64,000 bases of DNA from Planctomycetaceae bacterium (GTDB lineage: Bacteria > Planctomycetota > Planctomycetia > Pirellulales > Pirellulaceae), in NCBI GenBank assembly GCA_016794985.1, contig JAEUIQ010000036.1, positions 95,119-159,118 of the forward strand, read 5' to 3'. The stretch's first letter is position 1. Each line of letters opens with the position of its first letter. The translations under genes were made by a program, and so were the position numbers. Shown piece by piece: positions 36,970 to 46,597 of this stretch. The notes beneath the pieces were generated by a model. The model did not search any database, had not been told where the DNA came from, and saw only the letters and a program-made list of their open reading frames with translations.

Positions 36970-37359
36970 GGTGCATTCGGGCCTTGGTCAACGGGCGAGG
37001 CCTGCAAGTTAGGCCGCCTCTGCCCCAGCATTTTAGCACTTGGCAACGCGCAAACAACTGTTTTGGGTTGATAATCAGGGATTGAGTTATTCCGGTGGTG
37101 ACCGTTGTGCCGCCCCCAACGAAATTGCGTTCGAGCGAGTTACATCTTGACCAACGGCGGGTGTGGTTCGTCGGGCGACGCTGTGATGCAATTTTAGACG
37201 CCGACGCATAGCACTTGTGTCGGCCATTCAGGCTTGTGGGTGCGAGATCTCTCTAACCGTGGGCTGGGACACGCCGGCTGGGGTTGTTTTGGAACTCTCA
37301 GGCCAGTTTCAGACGGGAAAAATGCCACGCAGTGTTGCTGGAAGGGACATCGCTTCAAG
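36970..37359. other. Spacer with repeat element between NusG paralogue and UDG genes
   Basis: It begins with a partial repeat word (CATTCGGGCCTTGGTCAACG at about 36974) and contains the composite repeat at 37171-37341. Otherwise nothing is recognisable. Confidence 0.55.
37171..37341. repeat. Short composite element: leader, 73-bp unit, trailer
   Basis: Leader TCGGGCGACGCTGTGATGC (37171), then GCACTTGTGTCGGCCATTC (37208), GACACGCCGGCTGGGGTTG and trailer AAAAATGCCACGCAGTGTTG (about 37318). Leader and trailer are inverted copies of each other. The same parts in the same order bound the six-unit array at 5204-5664. Confidence 0.8.
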
Positions 37360-38415
37360 TTATCGCGTCAAGCCCAACAGGTCCATCACGACTTTCATGT
37401 CGTCCCATGTTTGGCGTTTCGCCGATTCGGTCCGCAGCAGATAACTGGGGTGGTACGTCACCACCACTTTCGCACCGCGGTAATCGTGAATCGTACCGCG
37501 AAGTTGCCCCACGGGTTTGACAGTTTGCAACAGAGTTTTGGATGCCACCGAGCCGAGACAAACAATGACCTCTGGCTGCAGCAGCTCGAGTTGCCCTTCC
37601 CAAAAGGCCCTACAGTTTTGACATTCCGCGTCGGTCGGAGTGCGGTTTTGTGGTGGCCGGCACTTGACGCTATTCAGAATGTATACATCTTCGCGTTTCA
37701 ATTTCATGGCGGCGATGATTTTGTCGAGTAGTTGGCCGGACGCACCAACAAAGGGCTCGCCGAGTCGGTCTTCGTCCGCTCCCGGGGCTTCTCCCATCAT
37801 GACCAGGCGCGGCCGTACATTGCCGGTACCAAATACCGGTTGAATTCGGAATTTCACCAAGTCCGGGCACAGCGTGCAGACCTTGACCCTCGCTTCGATT
37901 TGCTGCAATTGGACAACTCGTTCGGAATCCGAAAAGTCTGGAAAGGTCGCCAAAGCGGCTCGATTAGCGCTGACAGGAGTATGGATTTGGGCTGGCGCAG
38001 GTTGCAAACTTCGCGCCCCAGTTGCTTCGCCCGCTGGACTCGTACTCGGTTTACCACGAACGGGACTTGGCTTATTTGTCTCCGCTGGCGACACACTCGC
38101 GCCGGAGGCAGATCTCGATGCATTCGTTTCCCCCGGACGTTCACTGGCCGGAGCGGGCCCGGATGCAGGCGAGCCGACACCCAGGGAATTGCCCTCCGCT
38201 CCGACATTTATGTCGCCATTCGGTCCCGAATTGAGCTCGATGACCTCTTGCCACGCTTCTTCCAATGCAGCGGCGGATGTGGACTCGATATTGGAGTCTG
38301 GTAGTCCCAGGACCGGCAACATGGTGACGCCCGCTTGGGCCAACATTCGCGACCATTCCAAGGCCCCCAAAGCGGCCTCTTTCGCGGTGATTCGAAACGA
38401 ATCCGATGCATCCAT
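37360..38415 (-). CDS. udg: Family 4 uracil-DNA glycosylase (4Fe-4S)
   Basis: 351 residues from ATG 38415 (MDASDSFRI); a longer frame runs upstream into repeat DNA. The catalytic domain is the last ~200 residues: VKVCTLCPDLVKF gives two cluster cysteines, LVMMGEAPGADEDRLGEPFV is motif A, NSVKCRPPQNRTPTDAEC supplies further cysteines, and VVTYHPSYLLR is motif B. It removes uracil from DNA. The N-terminal ~150 residues start with a short helical region (ALGALEWSRMLAQAG) and continue as a Ser/Pro/Ala-rich linker. This layout occurs in several bacterial family 4 enzymes. It is a lone gene between repeats. Confidence 0.9.
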   Translation of the reverse strand: MDASDSFRITAKEAALGALEWSRMLAQAGVTMLPVLGLPDSNIESTSAAALEEAWQEVIELNSGPNGDINVGAEGNSLGVGSPASGPAPASERPGETNASRSASGASVSPAETNKPSPVRGKPSTSPAGEATGARSLQPAPAQIHTPVSANRAALATFPDFSDSERVVQLQQIEARVKVCTLCPDLVKFRIQPVFGTGNVRPRLVMMGEAPGADEDRLGEPFVGASGQLLDKIIAAMKLKREDVYILNSVKCRPPQNRTPTDAECQNCRAFWEGQLELLQPEVIVCLGSVASKTLLQTVKPVGQLRGTIHDYRGAKVVVTYHPSYLLRTESAKRQTWDDMKVVMDLLGLTR

Positions 38416-38839
38416 TTTTTTAGCCTCCGATAAGGGAGCACGCTTTTGGCACTCTGCCGCCGAGGGGAACCGACAGTTCAAATCCGAACCAAGGCACGAC
38501 TTGGACAAAGGCCCAGCCAAGCAACCACGAAGACGCACAAGCCGAACCCGCCGAAATTGGAACAGAACCCATCTTGGTTTGGAAGTCCCAAGAATCGGCC
38601 CGAAACGTACGGGCACTCGTCTTTGCACCGCCTGACGGTTGATTCCGGAAAGGAAGAAAAATTCAAAGCAGTTTTCTCGCGCGATCGACTCTGTCAAGAT
38701 TGGCAAGATGGCTGGCGGTCTGGCGGGAGGCAACTTGGGAAAGTCAACCAAAGCGGTGTTCTCTTTTGTTCGAGACCGCGGCAATCTGGTTCGCCCTTTA
38801 AGTCGACGCGGTGAAGGATTTTTTTGTAGCTCATCCAGT

Positions 38840-38937
38840 ACCGTTGTGTCGGCTCGGCGGGCCTTTTCCGATTTTGGAACACCGTGAATCCGGTGGCTAA
38901 AGCACAGCGACTCGGGTTGTTTCGCTCCCTTCGAGCC
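38840..38937. repeat. Copy of the 73-bp repeat family
   Basis: CGTTGTGTCGGCTCGGCGGG, then AATCCGGTGGCTAAAGCAC and GGGTTGTTTCGCTCCCTTC. One and a half units, aligned with the array at 5250-5640. Confidence 0.7.
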
Positions 38938-39150
38938 AGTTATGGTTGGAAAAGACACTTCACCGCGTCACTCGCAAGGGGCTCGAAAAAAGTACTAGGC
39001 AATTTGCGGGTCGTCGGTATGATGGTCGCCTGGCGCGGTTACGGCAAAGTGGGCCGTTCTAGGACAACATCGTACCTTTGGCCGACACGCCCCGGTTGGG
39101 CCAGAATCCCTTGTTCTCGGCCCGGTGGTTCGGATCAACCGCTGGATGTC

Positions 39151-39423
39151 GGACGGTTAGAACGGTCCAAGAACTGGTAAGACGGACCGTTGGAACGGTC
39201 CGCGACAATGGGAAGACGGACCGTTGGAACGGTCCGCGACAATGGCGCGACAATGGGAAGACGGACCGTTGGAACGGTCCGCGACAATGGCGCGACAATG
39301 GAAAGACGGACCGTTGGAACGGTCCGCGACAATGGTGCGACAATGTTGAGACGGACCGTTGGAACGGTCCGCGACAATGGCGCGACAATGGAAAGACGGA
39401 CCGTTGGAACGGTCCGCGACAAT
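39151..39423. repeat. Seven-copy hairpin array upstream of der
   Basis: The palindrome GGACCGTTGGAACGGTCC (8-bp stem, 2-base loop) occurs within GACGGACCGTTGGAACGG at 39181, 39215, 39260, 39305, 39350 and 39395, and in a variant at 39151. Spacing is 34 bp once and then exactly 45 bp. The spacer words CGCGACAATGG and CGACAATGGAAAG are also repeated. The array ends 57 bp before the der start codon. Confidence 0.93.
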
Positions 39424-39479
39424 GACCTAACGATTTCCGCTCGGGCGCTTTATCAATTCAGTTTTTTGGACCCTTTTGC

Positions 39480-41234
39480 ATGTCACTGCCAACGGTTGCT
39501 ATTGTGGGTCGCCCCAATGTCGGAAAATCCAGCATATTCAATTGGCTGGTTGGTCATCGGCTGGCGATTGTTGATTCGGTTGCGGGCGTCACTCGGGATC
39601 GTATGATTCGTGTTGTGGAGCACGACGGTTCCTATTTTCAATTGGTCGATACGGGCGGCGTTGGAATTAATGATGTCGACGAATTAGACAAGGAAATCGA
39701 ACAACAAATTGCGACAGCGATTGAATCCGCCGACATTATTTTGTTTGCGGTGGATATACGACAAGGTCCAACACCCGTCGACGCTGAAATTGCCAAGCGA
39801 CTTCGAGCATTGAACAAACCCATTGTGCTGGCCGCGAACAAGGCGGACGACGAGAAGTTTCGTTGGCAAGCGGTGGATTTCTATACCTTGGGCATCGGTG
39901 ATCCATTGCCGGTCAGCGCTCAGAACTTTCGGGGTAAAGACGAGTTGCTGGACGAGATCGTGCGGCAGCTTCCCAAGACCAACTCCGATGATGTGCAGGC
40001 CGCGACGGCGACCCCGGACTTGAAGATAGCGATTGTCGGACGGCGGAACGTGGGGAAAAGCACGTTTGTAAATGCCCTCAGCGAGGCGGGCCGCATGATC
40101 GTGTCCGATGTAGCCGGCACGACTCGAGATAGTGTGGATGTGACAGTCTACATTGACGGCAAACCAGTGGTCGTGATTGACACGCCCGGTTTTCGACGCC
40201 GCAAAAGTGTTCGGACCGACATCGAATTTTATTCGACTCATCGTGCCCAACGCAGTATTCGTTACGCCGATGTTGTGTTGATGTTCTTTGACGCAGCCGA
40301 AGAGATTAGCAAAGTCGACAAGAAACTGGTGACCTACATTGAGAAGCAACACAAGCCGGTTGTCTTCGTCGTCAACAAATGGGACTTGGTTGCGGACAAG
40401 ATCGTCACGCAGCAGTGGGCCGATTACCTGCATGAAGTTTTTCCTGGATTGAAGTATGTTCCCATTGCGTTTGTGACGGCGATGGAAGGGAAGAATGTGC
40501 GAAAGCTCATTAACCACGCCCAAATGTTGTACAAACAGTCACATTGGCGCGTGTCGACACCGGTTCTGAATCGACTTATTCGTCAAGCGCTGCTGTTGTA
40601 TCCGCCACCGATGATTGGTCCGCGCCGGGCAAGAATCTATTTTGCCTCGCAGGTTGGAACTGCCCCGCCCATGATCGTTTTGAAATGCAGTGACCCAGAG
40701 TCGTTTCCAACCGCCTATCGACGCTATCTGCTGGGCGTGCTCAGGGATCAATTGAAGTTCGGTGAAATTCCGATTCGGATCTTCTACGAGCAACGCGACT
40801 CGCATTCGACGCCGCGGCCGGAACTGATTTCTTCCGGTTCGGAGGGCTCGAGCCCGAGTTTGGATCGCGACCTGTCGGAGAGCGACTTGCCATCGCTTTC
40901 GCCCGCAAGCATGCAGGAGTGGGTCGCCGCCCAAAGTCGGTTGGACAAACGACGCTCCACCAAGACGCCGGCCCATTTACAGCCCACTCAAGGTTCTGAC
41001 TCGGACGAGTGGGATGAAGCCGCTCGAGACCAAGAGTTCTGGGACGGTGACCAACCAATTCCAACGGGCGAGGAGACTGAACCGGAAGAGCCAGGATCGG
41101 ACGATTTCGACCCGGCCGAATTCGACGAGAAAGCCTGGGCGAATATCTACGAAGATTCGCTGATCGAACTGCCAGACGAAGCGATTTCGGATGATGAAGT
41201 CGATGAGGATGAACCGGGCGAAGCGATTCGTTGA
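39480..41234 (+). CDS. der: Ribosome-assembly GTPase Der (EngA)
   Basis: 584 residues with two GTPase domains and a KH-like domain. Domain 1: VGRPNVGKSS (P-loop), VDTGGVG, AANKADD. Domain 2: VGRRNVGKSTFVNAL, IDTPGFRRR, VVNKWDLV. The KH-like domain includes HWRVSTPVLNRLI and IRIFYEQRDSH near residues 355-445. Der acts in 50S subunit assembly. The enzyme normally ends near residue 440-490. Here an acidic tail of roughly 130 residues follows (EETEPEEPGSDDFDPAEFDE), ending in a run of Asp/Glu. ATG at 39480 is directly downstream of the hairpin array. Confidence 0.95.
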   Translation: MSLPTVAIVGRPNVGKSSIFNWLVGHRLAIVDSVAGVTRDRMIRVVEHDGSYFQLVDTGGVGINDVDELDKEIEQQIATAIESADIILFAVDIRQGPTPVDAEIAKRLRALNKPIVLAANKADDEKFRWQAVDFYTLGIGDPLPVSAQNFRGKDELLDEIVRQLPKTNSDDVQAATATPDLKIAIVGRRNVGKSTFVNALSEAGRMIVSDVAGTTRDSVDVTVYIDGKPVVVIDTPGFRRRKSVRTDIEFYSTHRAQRSIRYADVVLMFFDAAEEISKVDKKLVTYIEKQHKPVVFVVNKWDLVADKIVTQQWADYLHEVFPGLKYVPIAFVTAMEGKNVRKLINHAQMLYKQSHWRVSTPVLNRLIRQALLLYPPPMIGPRRARIYFASQVGTAPPMIVLKCSDPESFPTAYRRYLLGVLRDQLKFGEIPIRIFYEQRDSHSTPRPELISSGSEGSSPSLDRDLSESDLPSLSPASMQEWVAAQSRLDKRRSTKTPAHLQPTQGSDSDEWDEAARDQEFWDGDQPIPTGEETEPEEPGSDDFDPAEFDEKAWANIYEDSLIELPDEAISDDEVDEDEPGEAIR

Positions 41235-41456
41235 AACTGGACGATCTTCGCTAACGACAAGGGTGTTTGATTGCGAAACGACGGTGAGCGACTAAGCTAT
41301 TGAGGTGTGTCGCTCGAAGAGTTTCGCGATGACGCTGGCCGTGAAACGGAAGCTTCTTGGGACCGCCGACATTGTGGTAGGAGTGGTCACTACTTGCCGA
41401 ATGCTCGAAAAAGCCAGCAAAGGGGTCTTCTCTGACCCTACATCCTTTAGGAATCA

Positions 41457-44400
41457 ATGATGTCGAACGCGTGGACCGTCTGCCTGTTCTTGTTTCTGTC
41501 GTGCCACGTCGCGTCGGCGCAGTTGCTTGATGAAACGCGACAACCTCAAGGATTACAGGAGCATTCGCCGAGCAGTTACGCAATTACCGGCGGAAGATTG
41601 GTAATTGGCGATGGTCGGATTATTGAAAACGGCGTTTTGGTGGTTCACGACGAGAAGATCCAAGCTGTCGGGACAATTGAAGAAGTTCCAGTCCCGCTTG
41701 GATATACCAAGATCGATGCCTCGGGGCGCACGATTTATCCTGGTTTGATCGATGCCTATTTGCCCGTCAGAGTGGCTCCCGCCCCGATTGCAAATCGATA
41801 TTGGAACACTCGTATCCGGGCTGAAGTCGACGTGCGACAGTCTTTAACACCTGACGTTCTGAACGATGCAACGCGTCGGTCGCAAGGTATCGTGGCGGCG
41901 TTGTTTGTTCCGAGTGGAGCGATTATTGACGGAACAGGAGCCGTTGCAAGTTTAGGGGGCTCCGAGGCCGCTACCGCTCGGCGGATCATTCGTTCCGAGG
42001 TTGGCCAACATGGCGTGCTGACCGTCGCTCGCAGTCCGCGCCCGGTCACTGGTCCTGATACTTCAATCGATGACTATCCTGGATCACCAATGGGGGCCGT
42101 GGCCTTGGCCCGACAAGCCATGTACGACGCACGTTGGTATCGTGACGCTTGGCAAGTCGTCAAAGTAGACCAATCCGTGGCTTTACCGGAAACCAATGTC
42201 ACCTTGGAAGCCCTGGAACCGCTGGTCGCGGGCGAACGATCTTTGTTTATTCAAACGGGAAACGAGTTAGCCGTCTTGCGAGCCGACCGATTCGCCCGAG
42301 AGTTCGGAGTTGGTTTGGTGGTCGTCGGTTCCGGTCGAGAGTATCGGCGAATTACTGAGATCGCCGGAACTGGTCGAGCTGTGATTTGTCCCCTGAATTT
42401 CCCACCTGCCCCAAATGTGGCTTCGATCGCGGATGCGCGGGCCGCGACACTTGAATCATTGATGCACTGGGATCACGCACCTGAGAACCCAGCCCGTTTG
42501 GCCGAGAAACAGATCAAGATGGCCTTCACGTCGATGGGACTGGAAAGTCCGAATACCTTTTTGAGCCAACTACGGACTGCGGTGCAGCGAGGACTCGCGG
42601 CCGAAGACGCGCTAAAAGCTTTGACGGTCGATGCCGCAGAATTGTTAGGCGTTTCAGAACAACTGGGCAGCCTTACTCGGGGAAAATTAGCTAGTTTCAT
42701 TATCACCGATGGGGATTTGTTCGCCGAGAAATCCAAGATTGTGCAAACTTGGGTGGCTGGCAAATTGTATGAGATCAAGTCCAGTTCCAACCTAGAGCTT
42801 GCCGGACGTTGGCGATTTCAAGCGGCCGCCAACGGTGAGTCTCCGGCTTGGGAATTAGCCGTCGAGATCAAGTCGAAGGGGGACCAATGGACAGTTCAGC
42901 CCGTCCAATCGCCTACCGAAAAGCCTACCGAGGAAACGGCCAAGGTCGATGTCGCGGACGCTCCCGCGCCAGAATCGACTAAAGCTCAAGACGATTCAAA
43001 GCCGGGGGTCAAATTCGATCGTCTACAAATGGACGGTCTTGTTTGGAATGGCACGGTTGAAGGGAAATTGCTCCCAGTCGAAGGTGTTGCCCGGTGGAGC
43101 TTGGTCATCGAGGGCCCAAAGTCGGATCGCTATTTTGGACGATTGGTTTGGTCCAACGGCTCACAAACCGCTTTGGTTCTCGAACGTGACAACACCGCAG
43201 CGAAGTCAGAGACGAAGGAGGACGAATCAGGTTCCGCCGCCGCAGGTTCTGCGGACGCGAATGCACCGCCATCAACAGGAGCCAATGCAACCGAAAGCAG
43301 CCCTGCCCTGGCGACCAATCCGGAAAGTCCGGACAACTCAAATTCAAGTGGTCGTGGAGATAGGACGAGCGTGAAGTCGTCGAAGGATTCGGCTTCCAAG
43401 CGTGCTTCGTATGCAGTCAATTATCCATTGGGGATGTATGGACGCGGCGAAGTGCCGACTCAAGCCGCTTCGGTTCTGTTCAAGGATTTTACGGTTTGGA
43501 CGAGCGGACCGGATGGAGTTCTCGATCATGGCTCTGTTTTGGTCGGACTTGGTAAGATTCAAAAGGTCTTTCGAAACATCGAGGAATTGAACGCTGCCGT
43601 TTTGCCCGAAGGAACCATCGTCATTGAAGGGCAAGGTCGGCATCTTTCCCCCGGGTTGATCGATTGTCATTCGCACATGGCAACCGATAGTGGTGTCAAC
43701 GAAGGCACGCAATCGATCACTGCCGAAGTGCGTATCGGCGATTTCATCGATTGCAACGACATTACCATCTATCGTCAATTGGCGGGTGGATTAACGGTGG
43801 CAAACGTGCTGCATGGTTCCGCGAACCCCATAGGTGGACAAAATCAAGTAATCAAATTGCGATGGGGAGCGTCGGATGAAGACTTGAAGTTGCGCGAGGC
43901 TCCCCAGGGCATCAAGTTCGCTTTGGGTGAAAACGTCAAACGAAGCAACTTGACTCAGGCAAGCAATCGTTACCCAGGGAGTCGCATGGGTGTCGAGCAG
44001 ATTATTCGTGACGCTTTCTACAATGCGACCGAATATCGACTTCGCCACCGTCAGTGGAACAATCGTCGATCCGGCTTACCTCCCAGAATTGATTTGGAAC
44101 TGGAAGCTCTGTCGGAAATCATCGATGGCAAACGATGGGTGCATTGTCATAGTTATCGCCAGGACGAAATCTTGGCATTGATTCGAACCATGGACACTTT
44201 CAACATTCAGATTGGAACCCTGCAACACATCATGGAAGGCTATAAAGTAGCGGACGCGATGGCGAATCATGGTGCGATGGCCAGCGCGTTTGCGGATTGG
44301 TGGGCGTATAAATTAGAGGTTGCGGATGCCATCCCTTACGCAGGTTCGATAATGCACGACCAAGGCGTTGTCGTCAGCTTCAACTCGGACGATGGCGAAC

Positions 44401-44804
44401 TTGGCCGCCGCATGAACCACGAGGCTGCCAAGGCGATCAAGTACGGGGGAATTGCTCCCGCCGAGGCGCTGAAGTTTGTCACGCTTAATCCCGCAAAACA
44501 ACTGCGAATCGAACAATATGTCGGCTCGTTGGAGGAAGGCAAGCATGCCGATATCGTGGTTTGGACTGGCTCGCCTTTGTCCACAATTTCGCGAGTCGAA
44601 CAAACATGGATCGATGGTCGGAAGTACTTTGATCATGCGACCGACGTTGCCCTGCAAAAAGAACAGGAAGGTTGGCGTCAGGCGTTGATTCAAAAGGTTC
44701 TGGAAACCGGCTCGAAGATGGGAGAGCCTGGGGAAGAAATTGACAAGGATCCATCGCGGGACTGGCCGCGTTATGACGAATTCTGCCGAGCTAAAGGACA
44801 ATAG
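41457..44804 (+). CDS. Secreted protein with two amidohydrolase domains
   Basis: 1115 residues with a signal peptide (TVCLFLFLSCHVASAQ); the second ATG at 41460 is equally possible. Both halves have the amidohydrolase layout: TIYPGLIDAYLPVRVA and ELLGVSEQLGSLTRGKLASF in the first (about 45-430), and LSPGLIDCHSHMATDSG, GTLQHIMEGYKVAD, VVSFNSDDGELGRRM and YVGSLEEGKHADIVVW in the second (about 665-1090). The second keeps His-x-His and Asp metal ligands; the first has Tyr-Leu-Pro in place of His-x-His and should be inactive. A Ser/Ala/Glu-rich linker joins them. Probably a periplasmic imidazolonepropionase-like hydrolase of unknown substrate. Confidence 0.85.
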   Translation: MMSNAWTVCLFLFLSCHVASAQLLDETRQPQGLQEHSPSSYAITGGRLVIGDGRIIENGVLVVHDEKIQAVGTIEEVPVPLGYTKIDASGRTIYPGLIDAYLPVRVAPAPIANRYWNTRIRAEVDVRQSLTPDVLNDATRRSQGIVAALFVPSGAIIDGTGAVASLGGSEAATARRIIRSEVGQHGVLTVARSPRPVTGPDTSIDDYPGSPMGAVALARQAMYDARWYRDAWQVVKVDQSVALPETNVTLEALEPLVAGERSLFIQTGNELAVLRADRFAREFGVGLVVVGSGREYRRITEIAGTGRAVICPLNFPPAPNVASIADARAATLESLMHWDHAPENPARLAEKQIKMAFTSMGLESPNTFLSQLRTAVQRGLAAEDALKALTVDAAELLGVSEQLGSLTRGKLASFIITDGDLFAEKSKIVQTWVAGKLYEIKSSSNLELAGRWRFQAAANGESPAWELAVEIKSKGDQWTVQPVQSPTEKPTEETAKVDVADAPAPESTKAQDDSKPGVKFDRLQMDGLVWNGTVEGKLLPVEGVARWSLVIEGPKSDRYFGRLVWSNGSQTALVLERDNTAAKSETKEDESGSAAAGSADANAPPSTGANATESSPALATNPESPDNSNSSGRGDRTSVKSSKDSASKRASYAVNYPLGMYGRGEVPTQAASVLFKDFTVWTSGPDGVLDHGSVLVGLGKIQKVFRNIEELNAAVLPEGTIVIEGQGRHLSPGLIDCHSHMATDSGVNEGTQSITAEVRIGDFIDCNDITIYRQLAGGLTVANVLHGSANPIGGQNQVIKLRWGASDEDLKLREAPQGIKFALGENVKRSNLTQASNRYPGSRMGVEQIIRDAFYNATEYRLRHRQWNNRRSGLPPRIDLELEALSEIIDGKRWVHCHSYRQDEILALIRTMDTFNIQIGTLQHIMEGYKVADAMANHGAMASAFADWWAYKLEVADAIPYAGSIMHDQGVVVSFNSDDGELGRRMNHEAAKAIKYGGIAPAEALKFVTLNPAKQLRIEQYVGSLEEGKHADIVVWTGSPLSTISRVEQTWIDGRKYFDHATDVALQKEQEGWRQALIQKVLETGSKMGEPGEEIDKDPSRDWPRYDEFCRAKGQ

Positions 44805-44864
44805 CCGAGTCCGTGCGAGTCGTCTGAGCTCGCTGGGGCGAACAAGATCTGGGGCCAACTCGAA

Positions 44865-46211
44865 ATGAAGTCTTCGCAATTCAACCTGATACGAGATTGT
44901 GCAATGAGAATCCTCTTGGAATGCCTCGCTGTCGCCTTTCTAGCCGCCAATTCCGTTTTCGCTGATGAAACGCTGCCGGGTCGCCAACAAACGAAGCCAA
45001 TTGCTTTGGTCGGTGGCATGGTTCATCCCATCAGTGGACCGGCAATCGAAAATGCGACCATTGTGTTTAGCGAAGGAAAGATCGTCGCGCTGGGAGCTTC
45101 GATCGATGTTCCTGCGGACGCCGAGGTTATTCTGATCGATGGCAAGCATGTTTATCCGGGACTATTCGAGTCGCATAGTCAGTTGGGTTTGAAGGAGTAT
45201 GACTCGATTCGCGCTTCGATCGATGAGGCTGAAGTGGGTAGCATCAACCCAAACGCTCAGGCTGCGGTTGCGTTGAACCCGGACAGTTCTCTGCTACCGG
45301 TGACCCGTTCCAACGGCGTTCTGCTGGCGCTCAGCGCTCCCTCGGGCGGTCTCATTTCTGGTCAAGCCGCTGTCATTCAATTGGATGGATGGACCTATGA
45401 AGATCTGACCTTGGACGCGGATGCGGCGATGATTGTGAATTGGCCGAGTCCCGCCGGACGTGGGCGCCGAGGTGGCGGACGGTCGGGGCCCACGACGGCA
45501 ACCGCACCCACCGATACGTTGGGCGAGCTCAAACAACTTTTGACGAATGCCAAACGGTATGACGAGTTAAGAATTCATCAGCCAGATCAACAGCCAGTTG
45601 ATCTTCGGCTAGCCGCCTTAGCAAAAGTCGTGTCGCGCGAAATCCCACTTTTGGTGGCAGCTGACTCCTTGGGACAAATTGAAAGCGCTGTGGCGTTTGC
45701 CGTGCGCGAGAATTTGCGTTTGATCATCTTGGGTGGCTATGATGCTGCGGAGTGCGCGGATTTGCTGAAGCGTCATGATGTCCCCGTCGTCATTACCGCG
45801 GTCCATCGCAACCCACTGAGTCGCAGCGATGCCTATGACGCAAGTTATACGCTGCCAGCTCGATTGCAGGCGGCCGGCGTGAAGTTCTGCATTTCCAGCT
45901 CTGGTCGGAGTGAAACCTGGAATACTCGAAACCTACCCTATCACGCGGCGACTGCCGTGGCCTATGGCTTGGATGCCGAACAAGCGATTCGTGCCATCAC
46001 GCTTTCGCCGGCCGAGATTTTTCAAGTGGCCGACCGAGTCGGCTCGTTAGAAGTCGGTAAAGAGGCGACTTTAATTGTGACTGACGGAAACCCGCTCGAG
46101 ATTCCCACACAGACTGAAATTGCATTTGTTCAAGGTCGTCGGTTGGATCTGAGTAACAAACATACTCGCCTTCGCGACAAATACTTGCAGAAGTATAATG
46201 AGACCAAGTGA
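44865..46211 (+). CDS. Secreted amidohydrolase-like protein
   Basis: 448 residues. ATG 44904 would give a cleaner signal peptide (MRILLECLAVAFLAANSVFA); ATG 44865 adds 13 residues. KPIALVGGMVHPISG and GLFESHSQLGLKEYD follow the amidohydrolase start, but only the first His of His-x-His remains (HSQ). The end includes ITLSPAEIFQVADRVGSLEVGKEATLIV. The metal centre is therefore incomplete, as in the first half of the preceding 1115-residue protein, which it resembles. Located 60 bp after that gene, likely the same operon, perhaps a partner or scaffold subunit. Confidence 0.8.
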   Translation: MKSSQFNLIRDCAMRILLECLAVAFLAANSVFADETLPGRQQTKPIALVGGMVHPISGPAIENATIVFSEGKIVALGASIDVPADAEVILIDGKHVYPGLFESHSQLGLKEYDSIRASIDEAEVGSINPNAQAAVALNPDSSLLPVTRSNGVLLALSAPSGGLISGQAAVIQLDGWTYEDLTLDADAAMIVNWPSPAGRGRRGGGRSGPTTATAPTDTLGELKQLLTNAKRYDELRIHQPDQQPVDLRLAALAKVVSREIPLLVAADSLGQIESAVAFAVRENLRLIILGGYDAAECADLLKRHDVPVVITAVHRNPLSRSDAYDASYTLPARLQAAGVKFCISSSGRSETWNTRNLPYHAATAVAYGLDAEQAIRAITLSPAEIFQVADRVGSLEVGKEATLIVTDGNPLEIPTQTEIAFVQGRRLDLSNKHTRLRDKYLQKYNETK

Positions 46212-46267
46212 TCGCGATGCCGATCGGGTTGAGGATTTATCGTCAGGATTTTTAAGAGGTGCACCCT

Positions 46268-46597
46268 ATGTTTCGGCTCACCGTGCTATATGGGCATCCC
46301 ACAGATCCGGCGGTTTTTCAGAAGTACTACCGGGAAGTCCATATCCCCTTGGCGAAAAAAATGCGTGGCTTGAAAGGTTGGACCATCGGTCTGTGCGAGC
46401 CAGTTCAAGTGGGCCAATCGCCGGCGTATTACATGATCGTCGGACTGTACGCGGAAAGCCGAGCAGCGATGGAAGCGATTTTGGCTTCGCCGGAAGGGCA
46501 AGCGACAATTGCTGACGTTCCCAAGTTTGCCACCGGCGGCGTGACGTTCGTGTATGATCAAGAGGAAGTCCTGATCCCCTATGCGCTCGAGACTTGA
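46268..46597 (+). CDS. EthD-domain protein
   Basis: About 109 residues from ATG 46268, with AAGAGG 9 bp upstream; a GTG three codons before is possible. VLYGHPTDPAVFQKYYREVHIPLAKKM is the dimeric alpha/beta barrel (EthD) start with conserved His in EVHIPLA. GLKGWTIG follows, and the end is FVYDQEEVLIP. Members of the fold bind or break down small aromatic or peroxide compounds. No heme ligand is certain. It is 56 bp after the amidohydrolase-like gene and may be co-transcribed. Confidence 0.8.
   Translation: MFRLTVLYGHPTDPAVFQKYYREVHIPLAKKMRGLKGWTIGLCEPVQVGQSPAYYMIVGLYAESRAAMEAILASPEGQATIADVPKFATGGVTFVYDQEEVLIPYALET

Larger units (their letters stand above)
38416..39479. other. One-kilobase spacer upstream of der
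   Basis: No gene supported. It carries a 73-bp-family copy (38840-38937) and the hairpin array (39151-39423) directly before der. The part 38416-38840 has no recognisable feature; a long minus-strand frame extends from the UDG gene into it but shows no family similarity. Confidence 0.55.

Noticed and set aside
38416..38958. N-terminal extension of the uracil-DNA glycosylase by 181 residues
   Set aside because: The extension runs into spacer and repeat DNA and has no similarity to the family. ATG 38415 gives a normal protein.
39151..39423. CRISPR-like array (regular 45-bp spacing)
   Set aside because: The spacer part is nearly identical in all units, and the repeat is a perfect palindrome with no cas genes nearby, so it is a tandem hairpin repeat.
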